Assembly (NCBI GenBank): GCA_003232015.1
Contig: QIKU01000131.1
Span: forward strand, 1 to 13,935
DNA from: Gammaproteobacteria bacterium
Lineage (GTDB): Bacteria > Pseudomonadota > Gammaproteobacteria > UBA6429
Reading direction: 5' to 3'
Length of the DNA: 13,935 nt
The position numbers and the translations under genes were made by a program. Position 1 is the first letter of the stretch. Every line of letters starts with the position of its first letter. Below are positions 1 through 6,204 of this stretch, one piece after another. The notes beneath the pieces were generated by a model. The model did no database searches, had not been told where the DNA came from, and was given only the letters and a program-made list of their open reading frames with translations.

Positions 1-86
1 CACTTTACTCGGCTTTTCATGATTCGCACCCGCCTGCTCCGGTCAGAGTGGCGTTTCTATCTAGCCGAGCAAAAGTCTCTGATTAG
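1..86 (+). CDS. M48 family (Ste24-like) metallopeptidase, C-terminal tail only (partial)
   Basis: Reading from base 3 gives 27 residues and a TAG stop at 84-86. The peptide contains AFHDSHPPAPVRVAFL, which matches the conserved tail of Ste24/CAAX-type M48 peptidases, where a Ser-His-Pro-Pro motif followed by an Arg-rich helix closes the protease domain. These are membrane-bound zinc proteases; the HExxH site and membrane segments would lie to the left of the window. The reading frame differs from the longer open frame that starts at ATG 19, which I regard as a false extension of the next gene. The identification rests on a very short stretch, so it is good but not certain. Confidence 0.6.
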   Translation, partial: LYSAFHDSHPPAPVRVAFLSSRAKVSD

Positions 87-111
87 CATTTATTTAAAAG
101 GAAAATTATAC

Positions 112-417
112 ATGAACATAAAATTTGGACTGGTCATTGTCACTGCTTTAGTTTCTAGCATCAGCTTTGCAGGAGACATTAAACGGGGGCAGGAATTACA
201 CGACGACAACTGTGTCTCCTGTCATAAATCCATGCAAGGTGGCGATGGCTCTGGTATTTATACACGCGAAAATCGACGTATTGACTCTTATGCCGGACTC
301 ATTAAGCAGGTTAATCGCTGTAAAACCAGCCTGGGAGTTTCATGGCCTGCTCACCAAATCGATGATGTTATCACCTACCTGAACGATTCCTTTTACAACT
401 TTAAAACTGACCAGTAA
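112..417 (+). CDS. Small exported monoheme cytochrome c
   Basis: A 101-residue protein. I chose ATG 112 over ATG 19 because it is preceded by AAAAGGA with suitable spacing and opens a clean Sec signal peptide: MNIK, a hydrophobic core at about residues 5-19, and a likely cut after SFA at residue 20. The mature domain has one heme c site, C34-V-S-C37-H38, so it should act in the periplasm as an electron carrier. The usual C-terminal Met ligand (an MP motif) is absent; the only mature Met is M41, and there is a lone Cys at 70. The C-terminus (IDDVITYLND) looks like the last helix of class I cytochrome c. It starts 25 nt after the M48 stop and abuts the dehydratase gene. The redox partner is unknown. 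Heme binding is confident; the specific role is not. Confidence 0.85.
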   Translation: MNIKFGLVIVTALVSSISFAGDIKRGQELHDDNCVSCHKSMQGGDGSGIYTRENRRIDSYAGLIKQVNRCKTSLGVSWPAHQIDDVITYLNDSFYNFKTDQ

Positions 418-762
418 ATGGGCTCTACAACACTTAAAGACTTACTTGCAGAATCCTGCCTGCCCCAGGCAAAGGGCTCGGCCTGCCTGGTCGAGGCTGA
501 AGTCAACAGTTTAATATCGTTACTCCCCGAATGGGATCTTTCCATAGAAGGTACCGCAATCAGTTGCACCTACAAATTTAAAAATTATTATGAAACTATG
601 TCGTTTTTAAATGCGGCCGCCTGGATTGCCCACCAACAAGACCATCACCCAGACATCCTGGTCACTTATAATAAAAGTTGCATAACCTATTCAACTCACT
701 CCGTTGGCGGACTATCACGGAATGATTTCATCTGTGCGGCTAAAACAGATTATCTGTGTTAG
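418..762 (+). CDS. phhB: Pterin-4a-carbinolamine dehydratase (4a-hydroxytetrahydrobiopterin dehydratase)
   Basis: A 114-residue protein, the normal size for the PCD/DCoH family. The family active-site pattern is present: H76-H77-P78, then H94 in STHSVGGLS, and D103. In characterised members these His residues catalyse dehydration of 4a-hydroxytetrahydropterin, which regenerates the quinonoid pterin used by aromatic amino acid hydroxylases. No phenylalanine hydroxylase gene is visible here, so the pterin substrate is not established; family members also occur without one, and a role in molybdopterin chemistry has been discussed. ATG 418 follows the cytochrome stop (415-417) with no gap. I see no strong ribosome binding site, which suggests translational coupling. 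The N-terminal 25 residues, with two Cys, are less conserved. Confidence 0.85.
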   Translation: MGSTTLKDLLAESCLPQAKGSACLVEAEVNSLISLLPEWDLSIEGTAISCTYKFKNYYETMSFLNAAAWIAHQQDHHPDILVTYNKSCITYSTHSVGGLSRNDFICAAKTDYLC

Positions 763-778
763 TTAACCCACTTCAAAT

Positions 779-1681
779 ATGACTGACCCAACGAACAAAC
801 CAATGACTGCGACAGTAATTAGTCATTTCGGTAATGAAATTTTAATCCATAATCAGGAAAACCAGCGAATTAGAGCCAAAGTAAAACAAGGTTTGCCCGC
901 ACTGGTTTGTGGTGACAAAATTGTATGGCAGGAAAATGAATTAAATGAAGCCATCGCTATTGAGCTGTTAGACCGCCACGGCCTGTTAACCCGCTCAACA
1001 CAGTTAGTAACAGAAAAATTGATAGCCGCTAATGTGGATGTTGCTTTTATCGTTATTAGCCATAAACCTGCTTTTAAAACTGGTTTGCTTGATCGTTATA
1101 TTGCCGCCTGTGAATTAGCAAAAATTCAGGTTTCGATTATATTCAACAAAATCGACTCGATTACCATAGATGAGCTGGAAACATTTAAATCCATTCTTGA
1201 ACCTTACCTGGTTATTGGTTATCCCGTACACTTCATAAGTGTCAAAAAAATGCTTGATGTTGATACATTTAAACAAACCGTACACGATAAAACCGGGGTA
1301 TTAGTTGGACAGTCCGGGGTCGGAAAATCATCTATTTTAAGAGCCTTATTTCCCGAAGCAAATCCTAAAATCGGTGATATCTCAACTAAGACGAATAAAG
1401 GGAAACACACAACCACCTACAGTGAACTGTACATGCTTGACGCTAATTCTTTTCTAATTGATTCGCCGGGGATACGGGAGTTTGGATTAAACATCGATGA
1501 ACCTGGATCGCTTGTTTTAGGCTTTAAGGAATTTAAACCATACCTGGGACGATGCCAGTTTCGTGATTGTAAGCACACCAATGAACCGAAATGTGCCCTC
1601 AAGCAGGCTGTTAATGAAAATAAGATTAACAGACAACGTTGGGATAATTACAAGGCGATTCTGGCCACATTGCTTGAATAA
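779..1681 (+). CDS. rsgA: Small ribosomal subunit biogenesis GTPase RsgA (YjeQ)
   Basis: A 300-residue, circularly permuted GTPase that acts in late 30S subunit maturation. An N-terminal OB fold (about residues 8-65) precedes the G domain, whose motifs appear in permuted order: NKID (G4, 123-126), the P-loop GQSGVGKSS (G1, 177-185), a Thr run at 211-213 (switch I region) and DSPG (G3, 228-231). The C-terminal zinc knuckle is complete: C259, C264, H266 and C272. It is shorter than E. coli RsgA mainly through a short N-terminus. ATG 779 lies 16 nt after the dehydratase stop with only a weak ribosome binding site; M9 (nt 803) is an alternative start. The family partner orn is not next to it here. 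The gene ends 9 nt from convergent motB. Confidence 0.95.
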   Translation: MTDPTNKPMTATVISHFGNEILIHNQENQRIRAKVKQGLPALVCGDKIVWQENELNEAIAIELLDRHGLLTRSTQLVTEKLIAANVDVAFIVISHKPAFKTGLLDRYIAACELAKIQVSIIFNKIDSITIDELETFKSILEPYLVIGYPVHFISVKKMLDVDTFKQTVHDKTGVLVGQSGVGKSSILRALFPEANPKIGDISTKTNKGKHTTTYSELYMLDANSFLIDSPGIREFGLNIDEPGSLVLGFKEFKPYLGRCQFRDCKHTNEPKCALKQAVNENKINRQRWDNYKAILATLLE

Positions 1682-1690
1682 CCGGTTAGA

Positions 1691-2722
1691 TTATTTAGCA
1701 TTTAGACGTTTTTTGACGTCCTTCGGTTTAACTCCACCCCGCCCTGCAAGCAGGCCGATAGCGACCTCGGTTTGTTTATTTAACACGACAATGCTGATGC
1801 GACGGTTAATTGGGCTATTGGGCCGACTTCTATCAAACAACACCGAGTCCGATAAACCAATCACCTGACCAATTTTACCCGGCTGCATCCCACCTTTTAC
1901 CAATTCACGGCGTGCCGCATTGGCTCGGTCAGCAGACAGCTCCCAATTACTATAGGCACGGCGTTCTTCAAACGAACCATACTCCACATAAATATATTTA
2001 GTTGCAAAGGGAGATGAATCGGTATGACCGGTGATACTGATATGATTGGGGACAGTATTTATGATCCGGCCAATTTTTTTCAAAATAGTTCGTGTGTGCG
2101 CTTTTAATATAGCACTACTTGAATCAAACATGGACCTGTTCTTTTTATCGACAATCTGTATACGCAAACCTTGTGGCGTAACATCGATAAATAATTGATC
2201 CTTAAATTTGCTTAGGGCATGGCTCGTTTCAATCGCTTTTTTTAGCTTGACTAACAGGGAATCAAGGCGCTTTTGATCCGCTGCCTTTTCAGAATCAGAG
2301 ATACCTAATTGCGCTTTGTCTGTTTCAACTTTGTGTTCGTTGGCCGACTTTTCTGTTTTGTCATTATCTTTTAGACTAGCATTGGTATCACAAAGCTGGT
2401 CTTTTTGTTGAAATGAATTTTTTCTTTTTTCACTGGGGGCCTTTTTGAGTTTACTACTACGTGGGATATCCAGTGTGCCACCCATCTTGATCATGCTGGT
2501 GCTGGCCCCACCCGGACCCTGGGTACCACTTGGGTTTTTGAACCATTCAGCAATACCCTCACGTACATGGTGCGAGCTTCCACCTAACAGCCACATCAAC
2601 AGGAAAAAAGCCATCATCGCCGTTACAAAATCTGCATAGGCTACTTTCCAGGCACCGCCATGATGAGCATGGCCGCCCTTTTTAATTTTCTTAATAATTA
2701 TCGGTTGTTGCTTATCGTCCAC
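1691..2722 (-). CDS. motB: Flagellar motor stator protein MotB
   Basis: A 343-residue stator subunit that anchors the proton-driven MotA/MotB complex to peptidoglycan. A basic N-terminus leads into one membrane segment (about 28-47, YADFVTAMMAFF), with D31 at the position of the essential proton-binding Asp. A charged, low-complexity periplasmic linker (about 80-165, rich in Lys, Glu, Asp and Ser) follows, then an OmpA-type peptidoglycan-binding domain with ITGHTDSSPF and a closing RPNSPINRRISIVVL. The start codon is GTG (2722-2720), with GGAAC a few bases upstream; I see no better ATG, and the N-terminus fits the family. It follows motA by 22 nt in one operon. It is longer than E. coli MotB (308 aa), mainly through the linker. 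Confidence 0.95.
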   Translation of the reverse strand: MDDKQQPIIIKKIKKGGHAHHGGAWKVAYADFVTAMMAFFLLMWLLGGSSHHVREGIAEWFKNPSGTQGPGGASTSMIKMGGTLDIPRSSKLKKAPSEKRKNSFQQKDQLCDTNASLKDNDKTEKSANEHKVETDKAQLGISDSEKAADQKRLDSLLVKLKKAIETSHALSKFKDQLFIDVTPQGLRIQIVDKKNRSMFDSSSAILKAHTRTILKKIGRIINTVPNHISITGHTDSSPFATKYIYVEYGSFEERRAYSNWELSADRANAARRELVKGGMQPGKIGQVIGLSDSVLFDRSRPNSPINRRISIVVLNKQTEVAIGLLAGRGGVKPKDVKKRLNAK

Positions 2723-2744
2723 GATAGGTTCCGTTCAGGAAGGA

Positions 2745-3599
2745 TTACTTCTGCTCTTTTATGTGTTCTTCTAAATCGGTAAAACTGGGACGCAGCGTCG
2801 ACACGATTATTTTACGTCCAAACTCAATGGCAATTTGCGGTGTATAACCATTCAAGGTGCTAAGTATGCATACTTTCATGCACTCAAAAAATTTTCCCTC
2901 TTCGTCTGCTTTCGCTAGCATGGCCGTTGCGATGGGTGCGGCAAAGCCATAGGCCAGTAAAATACCCAGAAAGGTTCCAACCAGGGCCGCGGCGATATGA
3001 TGTCCAAGCACTTCCGGAGGCTCGCTAATAAAACCCATGGTGATCACCACGCCCATTACAGCGGCAATAATACCAAACGCGGGTAATCCATCTGCAACAC
3101 CCTGCATCGCGGTACCCGGCGCTTGAATTTCATGGTGATGTGTTTCAAGCTCAACATCCATTAAGTTTTCCAGTTCCATGGCATTCATGTTGCCACCCAC
3201 CATTAACCGTAGATAATCGCAAACAAAATCTATGGCATGGTGATTTTTCAAAATTTTGGGGAATTGATTGAATATTTCGCTTTCGTGTGGCTCGTCAATA
3301 TCGGTTTCCAACGCCATCAAACCCTCTTTACGTGCCTTGGAAAAAAGTTTAAACATCAAGGTCAGCAGATCCAGGTACATTTTTTTATTATATGGTGAAC
3401 TGGCGGCAAGACCGGGCACATCTTTCATAACTTTCTTAATAACTGTACCTGGGTTAGCAATGACAAACGCACCGACCGCGCCACCACCAATAATCAACAA
3501 TTCATAGGGTTGATAAAGCGCGGCAAGATCACCATGCGACAGCACGTAACCACCGAAAATAGTACCTATAACAACGATTAAACCAATAATGAGCTTCAT
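2745..3599 (-). CDS. motA: Flagellar motor stator protein MotA
   Basis: A 284-residue, four-membrane-segment stator subunit that forms the proton channel with MotB and transmits torque to the rotor protein FliG. Residues at the key E. coli positions coincide in number: R90 and E98 in the cytoplasmic loop (FliG contact), P173 in DGLPAFGII, and P222 in the last membrane segment. Membrane segments lie at about 1-20, 33-52, 170-192 and 202-225. The start is ATG 3599; the ribosome binding site is weak (AGGG, about 13 nt away). It is first in the motA-motB operon and has a sigma-28-like promoter upstream (3670-3644). Nothing suggests a sodium-driven (PomA) type over the proton type, but ion choice is not proven by sequence. 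Confidence 0.95.
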   Translation of the reverse strand: MKLIIGLIVVIGTIFGGYVLSHGDLAALYQPYELLIIGGGAVGAFVIANPGTVIKKVMKDVPGLAASSPYNKKMYLDLLTLMFKLFSKARKEGLMALETDIDEPHESEIFNQFPKILKNHHAIDFVCDYLRLMVGGNMNAMELENLMDVELETHHHEIQAPGTAMQGVADGLPAFGIIAAVMGVVITMGFISEPPEVLGHHIAAALVGTFLGILLAYGFAAPIATAMLAKADEEGKFFECMKVCILSTLNGYTPQIAIEFGRKIIVSTLRPSFTDLEEHIKEQK

Positions 3600-3643
3600 G
3601 GGTTTCGAGAATCCCTATTTTACTAATCCATTGAACACAATTA

Positions 3644-3670
3644 ATATCGTCTCTTGTTTCTGAAACTTAA
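3644..3670 (-). promoter_or_regulatory. Sigma-28 (FliA)-like promoter for motA-motB
   Basis: On the minus strand, TTAAGTTT (3670-3663) is followed by exactly 11 nt and GACGATAT (3651-3644). The enterobacterial sigma-28 consensus is TAAAGTTT, 11 nt, GCCGATAA, so the match is 7/8 and 6/8 with ideal spacing. Transcription would begin near 3637 and give a leader of roughly 40 nt before motA. Late flagellar genes, including motAB, are commonly under this sigma factor, which agrees with the gene downstream. Confidence 0.6.
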
Positions 3671-3729
3671 ATATCCAGAGCATAATTCAATAAATTTAAA
3701 TGTGGCGTTCGAATCCAGGCCCATTGGCC

Positions 3730-3757
3730 TAAAGTCCTAAGCTATTGAATCCGATAA
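3730..3757 (+). promoter_or_regulatory. Sigma-28 (FliA)-like promoter for the HDOD-GAF gene
   Basis: On the plus strand, TAAAGTCC (3730-3737) and TCCGATAA (3750-3757) are separated by 12 nt. Both boxes match the sigma-28 consensus well (6/8 and 7/8), but the spacer is one base longer than the 11 nt of E. coli. Transcription would start near 3764, about 40 nt before the HDOD-GAF start codon. It diverges from the motA promoter in the same gap. Confidence 0.5.
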
Positions 3758-3803
3758 GGCTTTATAAACTCTAATTTGTTAGACTGATGGGTCATTGTCA
3801 CGC

Positions 3804-5240
3804 ATGCCTAATTCCATAAAAGACTGGATTACCTACGTTAAAGATAAGCCTATTCCGGTATTGTCGCGAACCGCCATACAATTGCAAAACCTGTGCAGCA
3901 AAGACGATGCGCCAGTTCAGGGCATTGTCAGCATAGTAGAACAGGATCCTGGTTTGACGACGCAACTGTTACGCCACTGCAATCATACCGATGGACATAA
4001 ATTAGATAGAGAAATCACCTCGGTACAACAGGCAATCATGTTAGTGGGCACGGAACGACTCGGTAAAATTTGCAACGGTCTGCCGCTACTGGATAAAAAC
4101 CTTAGCGCTCAGGCGCAACAACAGGTATTACGCACCTTTTGTCGCGCCAATCACGCTGGACGTCAGGCCGTATATTGGGCACAGCAGCGACGGGACATGA
4201 CACCCGATGAAGTCTTCGCCGCAACTCAACTGCATTACCTGGGTGAAATGATCCTCGCTATTCATGCCCCTGAACAGTTACTTGCTGCATTTACCTTGCG
4301 TAGGGAAAAAAATATTTCATCGGAAGAAGCGCAATATTTAAGTCTTGGTTTTACCTTAGATCAACTGTCGCTGGCGATTGCCGAAGCCTGGCAATTACCG
4401 TTGTTAGTCCGAGAGGCTCTGCAGTCAGAGAACGCAAGTAATCCACGAGGATTTAGTATTATGATGGCCGTACAACTATCCAGGATCGCCACCATCGACT
4501 GGTATAGCGACAAGATGACCGGTATCTACAAACATATGTCTGAGCTATTAAATATCAGCATGGCCGATATTTCACGCCAGACCCATAAGCTGGCGATAGA
4601 AATTGCTCAGGCAAATCAATATACCGGTGTATTACAGGCGGCGGCATTATTACCAAGATTAAAAGATGTCGATTCCCCATCGCATGTAAAACAAACCATA
4701 GCAAAAGATTACCAGGCCGATATTTGTTTAATGCCACAGGTCAATATATTGCGTGCCACTGTGGAAAAATTACGTTCTGCGGTCAAATCACGCCAGGATA
4801 AATCAAAGCTACTAAATATATGTCTGCAAGGTCTACATGATGGTATCGGTTTAAATCGTGTTGTTTTTGCTACTCTTGATTCAGAAAAAACCCATCTATT
4901 TGCTGCAGCCAGTATCGGTTCCGATAATGACCCCGTATTCAATCAATTCAACATACCTTTACATAATAAAGATCTATTTGGAATGTTATTAAAAAAATCA
5001 CAGGCCATATGCATTAATGATTCAAATCGAAAAAAATTCTGGACACTGGTACCGGAAGAGTTTCAAAAATTAATCGGCACCAACAGCTTTGTTGCGATGT
5101 CAATATTTTTCAACAATGCCCCGGTCGGCATTATGTACGCAGACCGCCATACCAGTTCGTGCCAGGTAGACGAGTCAAGTTATCAGTATTTTAAAAAATT
5201 ATGCCGTAGTTATTCTGATGCAGTAGTGATGACAAAATAG
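3804..5240 (+). CDS. HDOD domain protein with C-terminal GAF domain
   Basis: About 478 residues. The N-terminal half (about 10-210) is an HDOD domain, a catalytically dead relative of HD phosphodiesterases: it has the IVEQDPGLTTQLLRHCN segment and the following helix ITSVQQAIMLVGTERL, but no metal-binding HD pair that I can see. The C-terminal third (about 325-475) resembles a GAF domain (LHDGIGLNRVVFATLD, then APVGIMYADR before the last helix), a ligand-sensing module. HDOD proteins are usually signalling adaptors in motility, biofilm and cyclic-di-GMP networks; the output here is unknown. I chose ATG 3804; an in-frame TTG at 3795, closer to GATGGG, is possible. The promoter upstream looks sigma-28-like and motAB is divergent, which suggests flagellar control. 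There is no membrane segment or signal peptide, so it is cytoplasmic. It ends 12 nt from convergent recR. Confidence 0.85.
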   Translation: MPNSIKDWITYVKDKPIPVLSRTAIQLQNLCSKDDAPVQGIVSIVEQDPGLTTQLLRHCNHTDGHKLDREITSVQQAIMLVGTERLGKICNGLPLLDKNLSAQAQQQVLRTFCRANHAGRQAVYWAQQRRDMTPDEVFAATQLHYLGEMILAIHAPEQLLAAFTLRREKNISSEEAQYLSLGFTLDQLSLAIAEAWQLPLLVREALQSENASNPRGFSIMMAVQLSRIATIDWYSDKMTGIYKHMSELLNISMADISRQTHKLAIEIAQANQYTGVLQAAALLPRLKDVDSPSHVKQTIAKDYQADICLMPQVNILRATVEKLRSAVKSRQDKSKLLNICLQGLHDGIGLNRVVFATLDSEKTHLFAAASIGSDNDPVFNQFNIPLHNKDLFGMLLKKSQAICINDSNRKKFWTLVPEEFQKLIGTNSFVAMSIFFNNAPVGIMYADRHTSSCQVDESSYQYFKKLCRSYSDAVVMTK

Positions 5241-5252
5241 ATTCATTGAGTT

Positions 5253-5846
5253 TTACTGAATTTCTCTGCGCCCTGAAAAAGCATGCGACAGAGTTGACCC
5301 ATTCACATATTCAAGTTCGCCGCCAATTGGCACACCATGCGCAATCCGTGTTACGCGTATGCCGGTATCCACAACCATTTCAGAAATATAATGGGCCGTC
5401 GCCTCACCTTCCACGGTTGAGTTGGTCGCCAGAATAATTTCCTCAATAGAGTCGGCTGTCAAGCGTTTGGCCAAAATATCCAGACCGATCTCCGCAGGGC
5501 CCATACCATCTAAGGGCGATAGATGCCCCATTAACACAAAATACAATCCTTTGTAATCCGTAGCTTGCTCGATTGCTAATATATCGGCCGGTGTTTCGAC
5601 GATACACAATTGGTTAGCATGTCGTGAGTTGTTGGAACAGATTTGGCATCGGTTATCTTCAGTGAAAGTACGACACCAGTCACAATGGCCGATCTTTTCA
5701 ACCGCTTCGGCTAATGATTGTGATAATGCCGTGGCCCCCTGGCGATCACGCTCGAGCAAATAGTAAGCCATTCGCTGAGCCGATTTAGGCCCTACACCAG
5801 GCAGACATTTAAATGCCGAGATCAATTGTTCGATAAGCAGGCTCAC
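5253..5846 (-). CDS. recR: Recombination mediator protein RecR
   Basis: A 197-residue DNA-repair protein that, with RecO (and RecF), loads RecA onto SSB-coated single-stranded gaps. Domains in order: a helix-hairpin-helix ([13 protein letters not shown], about 15-27), a four-Cys zinc finger (C55, C58, C67, C70), and a Toprim domain (VETPAD at about 83-88, [10 protein letters not shown] at 108-117, [10 protein letters not shown] at 141-150). The length is standard. The start codon is GTG (5846-5844) with no clear ribosome binding site, so coupling to ybaB, whose stop is 16 nt upstream, is likely. It is the last gene of dnaX-ybaB-recR and ends only 12 nt from the convergent HDOD-GAF gene. Confidence 0.96.
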   Translation of the reverse strand: MSLLIEQLISAFKCLPGVGPKSAQRMAYYLLERDRQGATALSQSLAEAVEKIGHCDWCRTFTEDNRCQICSNNSRHANQLCIVETPADILAIEQATDYKGLYFVLMGHLSPLDGMGPAEIGLDILAKRLTADSIEEIILATNSTVEGEATAHYISEMVVDTGIRVTRIAHGVPIGGELEYVNGSTLSHAFSGRREIQ

Positions 5847-5862
5847 AAATTCGATTTAAATC

Positions 5863-6186
5863 TTAAAACGGCATTTTAAAACCGGGGGGAAGATCCATTC
5901 CTCCGGTGACACTGGACATTTTTTCCTGCGAGGATTTTTCTACCTGTCGAACGGCATCGTTCACCGCGGCAGCAATCAAGTCTTCTAACATATCTTTGTC
6001 GTCTCCGAACAGACTATCATCGATATTAACCCGTTTAACATCATGCCGCCCTGTCATCGTCACTTTGACCATACCACCACCGGATTGACCTTCTACTTCG
6101 AGTTGCGCAACCTCTTCCTGCATTTTCTGCATGTTTTCCTGCATTTTTTGCGCCTGCTTCATTAAGTTGCCTATTCCACCTTTCAT
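5863..6186 (-). CDS. ybaB: YbaB/EbfC family nucleoid-associated protein
   Basis: A 107-residue small DNA-binding protein. The N-terminus ([20 protein letters not shown]) is the Met/Gln-rich helix typical of the family, followed by the conserved core with [11 protein letters not shown] and a second helix ending in the Pro-rich [10 protein letters not shown] tail. Family members form tweezer-like dimers that bind DNA and are thought to help organise the nucleoid; their exact role beside dnaX and recR is not settled. ATG 6186 has a good ribosome binding site (AGAGGA). It sits 18 nt after dnaX and 16 nt before recR in one operon. Confidence 0.95.
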   Translation of the reverse strand: MKGGIGNLMKQAQKMQENMQKMQEEVAQLEVEGQSGGGMVKVTMTGRHDVKRVNIDDSLFGDDKDMLEDLIAAAVNDAVRQVEKSSQEKMSSVTGGMDLPPGFKMPF

Positions 6187-6204
6187 CGTATTATCCTCTA
6201 ACTT

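Noticed and set aside
3704..3716. GTTCGAATCC, resembling a tRNA T-arm
   Set aside because: The flanking bases do not pair to form the T stem, and no anticodon arm or acceptor stem is found upstream. It is probably chance.
5246..5437. 63-codon open frame antisense to recR
   Set aside because: It overlaps the conserved Toprim coding region, has no ribosome binding site, and its sequence looks random.
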